Of a stretch of 54,439 bases of DNA, positions 10,181-17,743 are shown piece by piece. Below the pieces are notes generated by a model. It made no database searches, had not been told where the DNA came from, and saw only the letters and a program-made list of their open reading frames with translations. The stretch lies in contig JAISNN010000034.1 in the NCBI GenBank assembly GCA_031276195.1, positions 1-54,439 on the forward strand, given 5' to 3'. Source of the DNA: Clostridiales bacterium (lineage in GTDB: Bacteria > Bacillota > Clostridia > Christensenellales > JAISNN01). Position numbers and translations under genes: made by a program. Within the stretch, counting starts at the first letter, position 1, and each line of letters begins with the position of its first letter.

Positions 10181-11026
10181 ATGGAAAAAAAACAGTCGGA
10201 AATAAAAAAAAATCTCCTTAAAATTGCCGCGACGGCTTTTTCCGCCGCGGTGATTTTGGTTGTCTGGCAGATTGTTTCCGAGACTTTCTATAAGGAAAGC
10301 GGCGTCGTCCCCTCCCCCTTAAAGGTTTTGGAAACGATCGCCGCCGAAATTGAAAAACCGAAATTTTTCGCGGCGGTCTTTAACACCCTTTGGAAAAGTT
10401 TTTTCAGTTTTGCCCTTTCGTTCGTCCCCGCGTTTTTTTTCGCCGCGCTTTCGCACGTTTTTAAGCCTCTGCGGGATTTTTTCCGTCCGTTCATAAGCCT
10501 TTGCCGCGCGATGCCCACTATGGCTCTCGTTTTGATTCTGCTCCTCGTCTTCGGGAGCAAAGCCGTGTCCGCCGCCGTGGCTTTTTTGGTGGTTTTTCCC
10601 CTCGTCTATGAGAATATCTACGCGGCGTTTGAAAGCGTCGATAAAAATATCCTCGTTATGGCGGACACCTTCAAGGTCAAAAAAATCCGCCAAATCAAGG
10701 GCATATACCTCCCCGCAATCCTGCCCTACGTCTTTTCGTCGGTGATCGCGGGCTTCGGGCTGAATATAAAGGTCGTCATTTCCGCGGAGGTCTTCGGCAT
10801 ATCCACGACTTCGGTGGGCGGTATGATTCTCGCGGCGGGGCAGGGGTTTGATTTTGCCGCGTCGTTCGCGTGGCTTACGATTGCGGTCGCGCTGAGTTTT
10901 TTTTGCGAGACGGTTTTGAGGGTGATAAGCAGGCTGAGTATGCCTTTTTTGTATCCCGATTTAGGGCGGATAAAAAGATTTTTCGGAAAAATTAAAAAAG
11001 GTTTTACGGAATTTCGGAAAAATTAG
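10181..11026 (+). CDS. ABC importer permease, SsuC/TauC type
   Basis: A 281-residue inner-membrane protein with about six hydrophobic helices. The typical family start (WQIVSETFYKESGVVPSPLKV, about residues 25-45, matching W..v......p.P..v) is present. The cytoplasmic coupling loop resembles the EAA motif: ILVMADTFKVKKIRQIKGIYLPAILPY (about 157-183). It forms the channel for the ligand bound by the lipoprotein at 8743, powered by the ATPase at 11492. The start lacks a clear ribosome site (only GGA in TTCGGACAAAAAAG); no better alternative start is visible. The family A terminator and the hairpin upstream suggest separate control from the binding protein. Confidence 0.85.
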   Translation: MEKKQSEIKKNLLKIAATAFSAAVILVVWQIVSETFYKESGVVPSPLKVLETIAAEIEKPKFFAAVFNTLWKSFFSFALSFVPAFFFAALSHVFKPLRDFFRPFISLCRAMPTMALVLILLLVFGSKAVSAAVAFLVVFPLVYENIYAAFESVDKNILVMADTFKVKKIRQIKGIYLPAILPYVFSSVIAGFGLNIKVVISAEVFGISTTSVGGMILAAGQGFDFAASFAWLTIAVALSFFCETVLRVISRLSMPFLYPDLGRIKRFFGKIKKGFTEFRKN

Positions 11027-11118
11027 AAAATTACGGAATTTCATTTTAAATATTTTAAATATTTAATAGAAAATATTAAGAATTTACGGGACTCCGTTCG
11101 GATATAAGAAATTAAAAA

Positions 11119-11412
11119 CGGCGAAAATTTATGAAATTCCGTATGAATTTTAAAAAATTAAATGAAAAACAACAGACGAAACGGCAAAGGCTTACGAAAT
11201 CCGTAATACGCGGAAGCGGTAAAAACTTACGAAATTCAATATGAATTTTAAAAAATTAAACGAAAAATAACAGACGAAACGGCAAAGGCTTACGAAATCC
11301 GTAATATGCGGAAGCGGTGAAAACTTACGAAATTCAATATGAATTTTAAAAAATTAAACGAAAAATAATAGACGAAGCGGCAAAGGCTTACGAAATCCGT
11401 AATACGCGGAAA
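11119..11412. repeat. Three tandem copies of a 98-base repeat
   Basis: Exact spacing of 98 bases separates the repeated word ATGAATTTTAAAAAATTA (starting at 11143, 11241 and 11339). Copies two and three are nearly identical over the whole unit. The array fills most of the 465-base gap between the permease and ATPase genes. No gene is seen in it; an ATG-initiated frame does not stay open. Confidence 0.8.
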
Positions 11413-11491
11413 AGGCAAAAATTTAAAAAATTCGTAATATATAGAAAAGACAAAGATTTATAAAATTCTAAACGTTAAGGATCGGGTTTTT

Positions 11492-12190
11492 ATGCTGACT
11501 TTTTCAAACATATATAAAAAATTCGGAGAAACGGTCGTGTTCGAGAACTTTTGCGACGAATTTGAGAACAATTGCGTGAACTGCATATTCGGTCCGTCCG
11601 GAAGCGGAAAAACTACCCTCTTAAATCTCGCCGCCGGAAACCTCGCCCCGGACGCCGGACGGATCGTAAACGCGCCTAAAAACGTCTCCTACGTCTTTCA
11701 AGAAGAGCGGCTGATTCCGCAAAAAACGGCGTACAAAAACCTCGAATTTATCCTGAGCGGAAAATATCCCGACAAAAACGAACTGAAAACCGTCATAAAT
11801 TCCTTTTTGGATTCGGCCGGGCTGTCCGCCGCAAAAGATCTCTATCCGCGCGAAATGAGCGGCGGAATGAAACAAAGACTCTCGCTGATCCGCGCTTTCG
11901 CATACCGGTCCGACGCCCTCCTTATGGACGAACCCTTCAAAGCGCTCGACTTTTCTTTGAAAGAAAATATCGCGGAAACCTTTCTGAAATATTTCGCGGC
12001 CGACCGCAGAACGACGCTTTTCGTTACGCACGAACCGGACGACGCCGCGCTTATCGGCGATTATGTCCATATCTATTCGGATAAACCGATGAAATTAATC
12101 AAAAAATTGAAAATCCCGGGCGAAAAAGGTAAAAGAACCTTGCATAGCGCGGAAATCACGGAATTTAAAAAAATCTTTTATACTAATTAA
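11492..12190 (+). CDS. ABC importer ATPase, SsuB/TauB type
   Basis: The nucleotide-binding subunit of the importer, 232 residues, acting on the cytoplasmic face. Walker A is GPSGSGKT at 34-41, the Q-loop lies in YVFQEERLIP (about 68-77), the signature is MSGGMKQRLSL (about 126-136), Walker B is ALLMDEPFKALD (about 144-155) and the switch histidine is in FVTHEPDDA (about 171-179). All catalytic positions are intact. AAGGAT precedes the ATG. It is separated from the permease by the 98-base tandem repeats, so it may need its own promoter; none was confidently found. Confidence 0.9.
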   Translation: MLTFSNIYKKFGETVVFENFCDEFENNCVNCIFGPSGSGKTTLLNLAAGNLAPDAGRIVNAPKNVSYVFQEERLIPQKTAYKNLEFILSGKYPDKNELKTVINSFLDSAGLSAAKDLYPREMSGGMKQRLSLIRAFAYRSDALLMDEPFKALDFSLKENIAETFLKYFAADRRTTLFVTHEPDDAALIGDYVHIYSDKPMKLIKKLKIPGEKGKRTLHSAEITEFKKIFYTN

Positions 12191-12227
12191 AATAAACGAG
12201 GGGGGGGACTTTTAAAAATAAAAAATA

Positions 12228-12270
12228 TACGGGGGAAAACTTTTTGCAAAAACTCTTCCCGCGTACCCTA
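12228..12270. terminator. Degenerate family A palindrome after the ATPase gene
   Basis: TACGGGGGAAAACTTTTTGC with an imperfect partner AACTCTTCCCGCGTA, followed by ATTTCAAAAACTCTTAATAA. It is a diverged member of the host terminator-like repeat and the last clear host-type repeat before the integrated element. Confidence 0.5.
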
Positions 12271-12477
12271 TTTCAAAAACTCTTAATAAATATGATAATG
12301 CAAATTGCCGCCGCTTTCTTTTCAAAAACTCTTAATGATTTTTTTAAAAAAGCAAAACGCCGTTGAATAAAAAAACTTATCGGCTTTAAGCCGTTTCGTT
12401 TATCTCCGCTTTGTTGTTTCATTTTTAAGGGTAATTTATTTTATATAGAGGTAAAGCAAAACGGGAAATTAAAAATT

Positions 12478-12489
12478 AAGGTGAAAATA
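12478..12489. repeat. Candidate left attachment core
   Basis: AAGGTGAAAATA, matching 33878-33889 exactly. It is short and could be chance, but both copies lie where host-like sequence meets the element. Confidence 0.3.
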
Positions 12490-12504
12490 AATTTATAACA
12501 CATA

Positions 12505-12546
12505 TTAAGAAAAACGGCTATTTTGCCCGTAAAAACAGCCGTTTTT
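12505..12546 (-). terminator. Intrinsic terminator of the integrase gene
   Basis: A 10-bp stem (AAAAACGGCT at 12510-12519 with AGCCGTTTTT at 12537-12546). Read on the minus strand it ends in a T run directly after the integrase stop codon, as expected for an intrinsic terminator. Confidence 0.7.
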
Positions 12547-12568
12547 CCGCAAAATCAGCATAAATAAG

Positions 12569-13672
12569 TTATTTTTCAGTGTCGTTTTCGGTGTCAAAAA
12601 GCGCGTCGATGTATAAAATTACGGTTGGAATATAGCGCGCTAAATACTCGCTCTGAACGTCCGTATACGTGTTATTCGTGATGTTTTTGCCTCTGTGTCC
12701 GAGCAAATAACCGCGAATTATCTCCGGCACTCCAAGTTCCTCTAATCGAGTAGAATAAGTGTGTCTAAGCGTATGCAGCGCGTTGCCGTTCGATATACCC
12801 GCATTGATATAAAAATTTTTTATCGCCGTATAAGACGCTTCGTAACTCATATTAAAAATGCGGTCGGTGTTCTCCGTTTCCGCGGCGTAATTCATTACTT
12901 TTTTGTAAAGTTTTTCGGATATCGGAATAATTCTTTCGCCCGCCGTCGTTTTCGTACCTTTTTTGATTTTGTAGCCCTCTTTCGTTTTCGTGAAAGAACT
13001 GTCTATTTTTACGGCGCAACCGTTATCCGTAAAAATAAATTTCTTTTTAGTCAAAGCAAGGGCTTCCTCAATTCTTGTCCCCGTGCCGAGCATAAAAAAC
13101 ATTAAGAAATTGTATTTACTTTCACTTGCGTGAAGTTCTTTCAAAAATTTTGCTTGATCGGCGAGCGTCAGAGCGGCGCGGTGTTTGCTCTCGTGCGACG
13201 GCAGCACTACCGCTTCGCACGGATTATACTTAATCTTGCGCAATTTTACCGCTTTTTCGTAGGCGGCGTTAAGTTCGGTGTAAAGCACTTTTCTTTCGGC
13301 GGTCGCCTTAACCGACATCAAAACGCTTTGAATCGCGATAGCGTCGAGTTTATCGAGCGGTTGATTGCGAAACAATTTTTTCAATCTTGCTATTTTGCTT
13401 TCGATATTATTTTGCGTTGTCGGCGATTTGAGCGTCGGCACGCGAAACAGTTTATAGTTTTCGTCGAGCCACGAGTGCAGCATTAATTTTTCGGGCTTTG
13501 CCTTAGTTTTCGGCTTTTCGCCGTTTACGATTTTGCTAAGTTTTAATTTTACCTCCTCTTGATTTTTCCCGTATACGGATTTTTGTTTTCCGTTTTCGGT
13601 GTATCGACCTTGCCAGCGGCCGTCTTTGCGCGGCTTGCCGTCTATCGATATACCTTTTATGTCAAGTAACAT
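12569..13672 (-). CDS. int: Tyrosine recombinase (integrase)
   Basis: Catalyses site-specific integration and probably excision of the element. The 367-residue protein has an N-terminal arm-binding-type domain (GRWQGRYTENGKQKSVYG, about 19-35), a SAM-like core-binding domain (about 60-160) and a catalytic domain. Catalytic residues are visible as Arg in GTGTRIEEALAL (about 200), His-x-x-Arg in HTLRHTYSTR (about 305-314), a later GHRGKN His, and the nucleophile Tyr in NNTYTDV (about 335-340). It is transcribed leftward toward the element end, with a terminator immediately after it, and shares a promoter with a 48-residue gene upstream. Length and layout fit integrases of Firmicutes phages and ICEs. 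Confidence 0.93.
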   Translation of the reverse strand: MLLDIKGISIDGKPRKDGRWQGRYTENGKQKSVYGKNQEEVKLKLSKIVNGEKPKTKAKPEKLMLHSWLDENYKLFRVPTLKSPTTQNNIESKIARLKKLFRNQPLDKLDAIAIQSVLMSVKATAERKVLYTELNAAYEKAVKLRKIKYNPCEAVVLPSHESKHRAALTLADQAKFLKELHASESKYNFLMFFMLGTGTRIEEALALTKKKFIFTDNGCAVKIDSSFTKTKEGYKIKKGTKTTAGERIIPISEKLYKKVMNYAAETENTDRIFNMSYEASYTAIKNFYINAGISNGNALHTLRHTYSTRLEELGVPEIIRGYLLGHRGKNITNNTYTDVQSEYLARYIPTVILYIDALFDTENDTEK

Positions 13673-13746
13673 TTCGCGATCCTCCTTACTTTTCGCAATA
13701 ATGCTACCGTCTTGACCGTTTCGCGCGCCGCCGATCGGAGGCGCGG

Positions 13747-13893
13747 CTATGCCGCTTGAATTTTTTTTTCAACGATATGGAAAGCGTTTTCCATACGCAT
13801 ACGCTCCCCGGCGTTGAACCCGCGAGATTCTCCGACCAAACTGTAAATTTCGTCGGCGATTTTTAACAATTTTTGCAATTCGTACTCTGTCAT
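13747..13893 (-). CDS. 48-residue protein upstream of integrase, possible directionality factor
   Basis: A short ORF preceded by a strong AGGAGG site 7 bases before its ATG. The product is charged and mostly helical (MTEYELQKLLKIADEIYSL at the N terminus). It lies 74 bases before integrase and shares its promoter, the usual place for an excisionase or a small regulator, but no winged-helix motif is clear. Function is inferred from position only. Confidence 0.6.
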   Translation of the reverse strand: MTEYELQKLLKIADEIYSLVGESRGFNAGERMRMENAFHIVEKKIQAA

Positions 13894-13941
13894 AAACTTT
13901 TTCCTCCTGAAAAATAAGATAGAAAAAGTTTACCATTAAAA

Positions 13942-13969
13942 ATTATAAAAAGAGATACAATTATGACAA
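13942..13969 (-). promoter_or_regulatory. Promoter of the integrase operon
   Basis: On the minus strand, TTGTCA (13969-13964) and TATAAT (13947-13942) with 16-base spacing, about 48 bases before the 48-residue ORF. It faces left toward integrase. Confidence 0.55.
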
Positions 13970-14066
13970 AAAAATATAAATACGCTAAAATAAACACAAA
14001 AAAATATATAAAGAAACACACACAATAACGAAAATCCCCGACGACTGCAAAAAGCCGAGCAAACGC

Positions 14067-14083
14067 CATATAACATATGGCAT
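14067..14083. repeat. Palindrome GCCATATAACATATGGC
   Basis: A perfect 7-bp inverted repeat around AAC in the 460-base gene-poor gap between the integrase promoter and the HTH gene. Could be an operator or part of a terminator complex. Nothing else coding is seen in this gap apart from the features listed. Confidence 0.4.
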
Positions 14084-14134
14084 ATCGCTTTTCTTTTAAC
14101 AGACAAAAAAGTCGGGAGAAAGAAAAAAATCGAG

Positions 14135-14193
14135 AAAAGCGCTATACCGCCGCCGAGAGCGCGAGAGCGCGCGGCGAGCGGTATGGCGCTTTT
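14135..14193. terminator. Bidirectional terminator-type hairpin
   Basis: Sixteen-base arms (AAAAGCGCTATACCGC at 14135-14150 and GCGGTATGGCGCTTTT at 14178-14193) with a single wobble pair, around a GC-rich centre with its own CGCGAGAGCGCG inverted repeat. T runs on both strands. It likely ends the leftward HTH/repressor transcript. Confidence 0.65.
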
Positions 14194-14221
14194 TGAGTAT
14201 AAAAGTAAGTTAAGTTCCTTT

Positions 14222-14252
14222 TTCCCCTCCCGTGGGAGGGGTTAGGGGTGGG
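14222..14252. repeat. Family B palindrome inside the element
   Basis: CCCCTCCCGTGGGAGGGG followed by TTAGGGGTGGGC, a variant of the host CCCCTCCCACGGAGGGG repeat. It is the only copy seen within the element. A 77-codon ORF running through it is made of repeat sequence and is not reported as a gene. Confidence 0.6.
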
Positions 14253-14355
14253 CAAGTCTATTTCGCGTCGCAAAGCGTCGCGAATTTCTTTATAGCGCAA
14301 TGCAAAAGAATTTTTGCATTGCGCGTAAAAATCTGTCACAAAAATGACGGCATTT

Positions 14356-14649
14356 TTATTCATTAAAAATATCAAAATTAATAGTTAAATAGCGTACCGT
14401 TTTGCCGTTGACGTTGTATTTTATTTCACGATTAATATAACCGTTGTCCACAAGTTGATTAATCCAACGAACGATAGTACGCTCGCCTGAGTCATAGAGA
14501 CTTTCAAAGTGGCTATTTTCAGCCCAGCAAAAGCCTTTCCCTTTACAAAGAGAATATATTTCACCGTAAAGCAATTTCGCTCCTTGCGACAAGTTTTTAT
14601 CATATAAAACTTTTTTGGGAATTATTATAAAAGATTTTATTTTTTCCAT
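14356..14649 (-). CDS. Helix-turn-helix protein, initiator N-terminal-like
   Basis: A 97-residue protein closely similar to the N-terminal domain of the initiator-like protein at 32915. Shared motifs: I[IP]PKKVL/IPAKVL, KLLYGEI/KLLYAEI, GFCWAEN/GFCWAKN and ERTIVRWINQL/ERTIRRWISQL, the last being the recognition-helix region of an HTH_36-type winged helix. It lacks the linker and C-terminal domain of that protein, so it could act as a copy-control antagonist or autoregulator at the same sites. It is read leftward with the repressor; a long hairpin separates the two. Function inferred. Confidence 0.7.
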   Translation of the reverse strand: MEKIKSFIIIPKKVLYDKNLSQGAKLLYGEIYSLCKGKGFCWAENSHFESLYDSGERTIVRWINQLVDNGYINREIKYNVNGKTVRYLTINFDIFNE

Positions 14650-14673
14650 TATGCCCCTCTATAAATTTGTGGG

Positions 14674-14736
14674 AGTTCTAAAAATTTGTGATAAATAAAG
14701 CAACCGATAACGCTTTTTATCACGAAGATTTAGAAC
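14674..14736. repeat. Long interrupted hairpin, element copy
   Basis: Outer arms AGTTCTAAA / TTTAGAAC and inner arms GTGATAAA / TTTATCAC around a centre containing ACCGATA. Layout and several words match the host hairpin at 10075-10139. It lies between the repressor and HTH genes and would be in their transcript. Confidence 0.55.
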
Positions 14737-14747
14737 CCTCAAAAATT

Positions 14748-15125
14748 TTATGCTCTTTTTGTTTCGTCTTTTTCAAGCGAGCGCAAAAGTCCTTGCGCGA
14801 AACCTGTCAATTCCGCTTGATATCGTCGCGGCAATAATTCGTAGAGTTTTAAAATTTCTGGTTTTTCTTGCACGGCGGTTTTTTTCTGCACGGCTTTGTT
14901 CTCATAAATTTTTGTGCCGTCCTCATTTTCAAGACCGAGCAAATAGTCAGTTGTTACTCCGAAAAAATTTGCTAATTTTATAATGTTTTCCTGGCTGGGT
15001 TCAAAATGTCCATTTTCCCATCTCGAGACATTTTGTTTTGTGGTGTTTAAAAAATTAGCGATATCACCTTGCAACAATTTTTTTTCAATTCTTAACTCTT
15101 TTATTTTTTCTCCAAATTTTATCAT
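14748..15125 (-). CDS. XRE-family repressor
   Basis: A cI-like lysogeny repressor of 125 residues. Residues 3-65 form an XRE helix-turn-helix domain (GEKIKELRIEKKLLQGDIA, then TTKQNVSRWENGHFEPSQE as the recognition region), followed by the GVTTDYLLGLE end typical of these domains and a polar C-terminal tail with a PRRYQAELTGFAQGLL helix. The start at 15125 is preferred over an upstream in-frame start because the domain begins there and the upstream part is hydrophobic and overlaps the operators. It is divergent from the large rightward operon and three CATAAAATG operators lie between them, so it probably represses that operon and itself. Confidence 0.88.
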   Translation of the reverse strand: MIKFGEKIKELRIEKKLLQGDIANFLNTTKQNVSRWENGHFEPSQENIIKLANFFGVTTDYLLGLENEDGTKIYENKAVQKKTAVQEKPEILKLYELLPRRYQAELTGFAQGLLRSLEKDETKRA

Positions 15126-15135
15126 AAAAAAATTG

Positions 15136-15209
15136 TAACATAAAATGTAAAAAAATACTTGACAATTGCATAAAATGAGATTATACTGATACAGTAACAT
15201 AAAATGTTA
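15136..15209. promoter_or_regulatory. Three repressor operators
   Basis: TAACATAAAATGTAA (15136-15150), TTGCATAAAATGAGA (15166-15180) and TAACATAAAATGTTA (15195-15209) share the core CATAAAATG; the third is a perfect palindrome around its central three bases. Centres are 30 and 29 bases apart, about three helical turns. The middle copy lies in the spacer of the rightward promoter and the third just after its -10, so binding would block it. Confidence 0.8.
15159..15187 (+). promoter_or_regulatory. Main rightward promoter of the element
   Basis: TTGACA (15159-15164) and TATACT (15182-15187), 17-base spacing, about 50 bases before the first gene of the rightward operon at 15239. It is overlapped by the repressor operators. 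Confidence 0.85.
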
Positions 15210-15238
15210 TCTAAAAATCAAAAAATTGAGGTAAAAAA

Positions 15239-15829
15239 ATGGAAAAAGAACTTATACGTAAAGCATTGATAACTCTTGCGATTGAGTATCCTCGCGACAT
15301 AGATATAAAAGACGAATCTACTTTTAATTTAAAAGTAGATTTATGGCATTCCTACTTAAAAGACTATCCACAAAAATTAATAGATCGCGCTATTAATGAT
15401 TCTATTAAAACAAAACAATTCTGTCCGCATATTTCGGACATCATTTCACGCGCGGAGGAGTATCTCTCCGCGACGGAAAAAAGTGCCGAGCAATTTTGGA
15501 CAGAATTCTGTAATTGTCTTAGCGCGGCAAGTAACATAACGTTTCGCAATCTCTCGGAGTTTTCCGATTTTCGCGGAGTTATCGACAATGACATAATTAC
15601 GCAATACAAAAAACGCGTCTATGAAAATATGCCGCCGATTTTGAAAGAATTTTGCCCCTCATTCCGGGAATTTTGCGCTCTCCAAAAAGCCGAATATGAA
15701 ACATTAGCCTATGAAAAAAGTCGCTTTTTAAAATCGTTCGATCGTCTAAAAATCCGCGTTAAAATCAAAAACGAGATATCCGCTAATCCGCTGATCGAGA
15801 ATTTCGGCGGCTTGAAATTATTAGACTAA
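15239..15829 (+). CDS. Replicative helicase loader-like protein
   Basis: A 196-residue protein whose N-terminal half resembles phage helicase loader/inhibitor proteins of the G39P type: an initial helix (IRKALITLAIEYP), a DLWHSYLKDYPQKLIDRAIN segment and the KTKQFCPHISDIISRAEEYL block, which matches the family pattern of a W..L...p...v..a........fpP.i.ei. The C-terminal half is helical and charged with no clear match. As the first gene after the repressed promoter, an early replication role is plausible. The ribosome site GAGGTAAAAAA fits the start. Assignment rests on pattern only. Confidence 0.5.
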   Translation: MEKELIRKALITLAIEYPRDIDIKDESTFNLKVDLWHSYLKDYPQKLIDRAINDSIKTKQFCPHISDIISRAEEYLSATEKSAEQFWTEFCNCLSAASNITFRNLSEFSDFRGVIDNDIITQYKKRVYENMPPILKEFCPSFREFCALQKAEYETLAYEKSRFLKSFDRLKIRVKIKNEISANPLIENFGGLKLLD

Positions 15830-15859
15830 AAAACAATTAAACAAAAAAGAGGTATTTTT

Positions 15860-16015
15860 ATGAACAAAGTAATGCTGTTCTTTCTTTCAATTATTTTTCT
15901 CGGCGTCGCGGGAATGATTTTTCTCGGCTACTCGGCTATTCGCTACGAGGAAAAAAAATTAGATACAACTCGCAAAAATTGCGAATGCGTGTTAGTAGAC
16001 AATGAAAACAATTAA
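15860..16015 (+). CDS. 51-residue single-span membrane protein
   Basis: Short ORF with GAGG upstream. Residues 3-24 are strongly hydrophobic (VMLFFLSIIFLGVAGMIFLG), followed by a charged tail with a Cys-x-Cys pair (KNCECVLV). Size and shape would fit a minor or major coat protein of a filamentous particle, or a membrane regulator. No direct homology recognised. Confidence 0.6.
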   Translation: MNKVMLFFLSIIFLGVAGMIFLGYSAIRYEEKKLDTTRKNCECVLVDNENN

Positions 16016-16051
16016 ACCAAATAAAAAATAAAAAAAACGAGGTAAAACAAA

Positions 16052-16255
16052 ATGGAAACAATCAGCAAGCAAGAAATTTTGCAGATATTGCAAAAGAAGT
16101 ACACGCAAGCGCGATTCAATGTTGCAAACACAACGCACGTTCCGACAAAAATTTTGCATACGGGCATAAAACTCACGTATCAAGAAATCGCGGAAATTGT
16201 GCAAAAAATGCCTGTTTATGAAATCGAAAATATAGAGTGCGAGGCGGTAAGATAA
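16052..16255 (+). CDS. Small unknown protein (67 aa)
   Basis: Soluble-looking, with a GAGG ribosome site. Contains an ITYQEIAEIV-like helix (LTYQEIAEIVQKMPVYEIEN) that could be part of a small HTH, but evidence is weak. Its stop codon overlaps the next start (TAATG), indicating translational coupling. Confidence 0.6.
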   Translation: METISKQEILQILQKKYTQARFNVANTTHVPTKILHTGIKLTYQEIAEIVQKMPVYEIENIECEAVR

Positions 16256-16482
16256 TGCCAAAAATCAGCAAAGAGGACTATTTGACGGAATTAAAAAAAA
16301 ATAACGAAGACGCAGCCGTCGCACTTAAAAATATTGTCGATCCGGAAACGCGCAAAAAATTACGCGAATGGATACACGAAACGAGCGCGTTAATTAAATT
16401 GTTGGAATCGCCGGCGATCGCCGACATCAAAATCACCGTTAAAACGAAAAAGAGGAGAGAAAAAAATGTATCAAAAAATTAA
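16255..16482 (+). CDS. Small charged protein (75 aa)
   Basis: Starts at the ATG overlapping the upstream stop codon; an in-frame GTG 18 bases earlier is less likely because the coupled ATG has GAGG in front. The product is helical and highly charged with a basic C terminus (KTKKRREKN), suggesting nucleic-acid binding. Its 3' end overlaps the start of the next membrane protein by 17 bases. Confidence 0.6.
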   Translation: MPKISKEDYLTELKKNNEDAAVALKNIVDPETRKKLREWIHETSALIKLLESPAIADIKITVKTKKRREKNVSKN

Positions 16483-16621
16483 GCAAAAATTACAAGCGTT
16501 TGACGCGAAAATGAAAAATCCGATCTCGGGCTGGGCAACCGTCGCGGTCGCGATCGGATTTTGCTCTGTGTTCTACTCTGTGCTTGTTTCTGTGCTTTTG
16601 ATTTTGCTCGGCGGCAAATGA
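16466..16621 (+). CDS. 51-residue single-span membrane protein, coat candidate
   Basis: Short ORF overlapping the preceding gene, with AGAGGAGAG upstream. A basic amphipathic N terminus (MYQKIKQKLQAFDAKMKN) is followed by a hydrophobic span (about residues 24-49) and ends in GGK. Filamentous phage coat proteins are of this size but usually have the order signal peptide, acidic segment, span, basic tail; here the order is reversed, so the coat role is uncertain. Confidence 0.6.
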   Translation: MYQKIKQKLQAFDAKMKNPISGWATVAVAIGFCSVFYSVLVSVLLILLGGK

Positions 16622-16632
16622 GGTGAAGTATT

Positions 16633-16869
16633 ATGAAAATCTGGATCAGGAGTCAAGACTCCCAAAATTTTACGCAAATCAAAAGTATCTCGTTTGATTT
16701 TGATCTAAACGAAATAAACGGCGTTCGCCCGGACGGAAAAACTGTTTTTCTTGGGGCTTACTGCGACAGATGTTTTATGCGAGTAAATAATGCGCTTGTG
16801 CGGGAAATCCGCAAAGCGATATCGAAAAACCGCGACGCTTTTTTCGATATGCCGGAAAATTTCTATTAA
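16633..16869 (+). CDS. Small unknown protein (78 aa)
   Basis: AGGTGAAG precedes the ATG. The product looks like an alpha/beta fold with SFDFDLNEINGVRPDGKTVF and a C-terminal helix; no membrane segment. Position in a block of tiny phage genes suggests replication or assembly accessory. No family recognised. Confidence 0.6.
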   Translation: MKIWIRSQDSQNFTQIKSISFDFDLNEINGVRPDGKTVFLGAYCDRCFMRVNNALVREIRKAISKNRDAFFDMPENFY

Positions 16870-16916
16870 TTAAACTCGAAATATAAAATCAAAAAAATAA
16901 AAGGAGGTAAATCAAA

Positions 16917-17237
16917 ATGAAAAAGCAAAAATTAATCGGCACGATCGCCGACGTTGACACGGAAAGACGGCTCGTTAAAATTCGCAAAGGCAGAAAAGCC
17001 CCGGAAATAGTCTTACTCGAAGCAAGCGGCAACATTTTGCAGCACGCGAGAGAGATCAGAGTCAAGCGCAACGACGAGACTTACACGCCGGCGAATTTTG
17101 TCCACGACAAAGCCGGAATTTTAAAGCGGATCGAATTACTCAACGATCGCGGGGAAATTATCAAAACTGTCGATCCGGAAACGACGAAAGTCCACGACAA
17201 GCCTAAAAAAGAAAAAAAGAAAATCGGAGGTAAATAA
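16917..17237 (+). CDS. Small beta-rich protein (106 aa), ssDNA-binding candidate
   Basis: Excellent ribosome site (AAAGGAGG). The N-terminal 60 residues alternate hydrophobic and charged residues as in beta strands (KLIGTIADVDTERRLVKIRK, then APEIVLLEAS), and the C terminus is very basic (KPKKEKKKIGGK). Filamentous phages need a small abundant ssDNA-binding protein of about this size with an OB-like fold, and this is the best candidate in the operon. That is an inference from size, charge and predicted strands, not homology. Confidence 0.55.
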   Translation: MKKQKLIGTIADVDTERRLVKIRKGRKAPEIVLLEASGNILQHAREIRVKRNDETYTPANFVHDKAGILKRIELLNDRGEIIKTVDPETTKVHDKPKKEKKKIGGK

Positions 17238-17238
17238 A

Positions 17239-17433
17239 ATGGCGATCTCGGTAAAAAAGGCTCTTAAAAAGTACGGAGTAACCTGGAAAGAATTCAACAC
17301 CGCGCAAGATTTTATTCTGCGCGTGGGCGCGAAAGAACTTGGCGACGCGTCGGCCGCGCTCGCGGTCCACGAAACGTGGCAGACGGCTACGAAAGAGGAC
17401 GAGGCGGCCGCTCCCGCGGGCGAGGGTGAATAA
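17239..17433 (+). CDS. Small acidic-tailed protein (64 aa)
   Basis: Starts just after the preceding stop, with GGAGG in the upstream gene's end. The N terminus is basic (MAISVKKALKKYG) and the C terminus acidic and Ala-rich (KEDEAAAPAGEGE). Predicted helical. Probably translationally coupled with both neighbours. Function unknown. Confidence 0.6.
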   Translation: MAISVKKALKKYGVTWKEFNTAQDFILRVGAKELGDASAALAVHETWQTATKEDEAAAPAGEGE

Positions 17434-17434
17434 A

Positions 17435-17695
17435 ATGGCAAAAGCGAAAATTGAAAACCCGGAAGAATTGAAATTGAGGCACGTCGGCTATTTGACGGAA
17501 AGACAGATCGCGATCCGCGACCATCTCGGATATTACGGCGACGAGAGTCTCACGGAGTTAGTGCATTGCTTGCTTGACTCGTACGACTTAGACGCGGCGA
17601 AGCGCGAGGCTCTGACTTATTTCGTCGTCGCTCACGAGGATTTAACGATCTCCCAGATTGACGAGATTTTCGATCGCGGCGCGGCGTTATGCTAA
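17435..17695 (+). CDS. Small unknown protein (86 aa)
   Basis: The ATG at 17435 is one base after the upstream stop and is preferred to an upstream in-frame start that would overlap the previous gene by about 95 bases and give an Arg-rich artificial extension. The product is acidic and helical (ESLTELVHCLLDSYDLDAA). No motif recognised. Confidence 0.65.
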   Translation: MAKAKIENPEELKLRHVGYLTERQIAIRDHLGYYGDESLTELVHCLLDSYDLDAAKREALTYFVVAHEDLTISQIDEIFDRGAALC

Positions 17696-17743
17696 TCGCG
17701 CCGCAAACAAAACAAAAAACAAAAAAAAGGAAAGGAGTTTACT

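Noticed and set aside
14142-14375. 77-codon minus-strand ORF in the element
   Set aside because: Runs through the family B palindrome and a terminator hairpin; no ribosome site.
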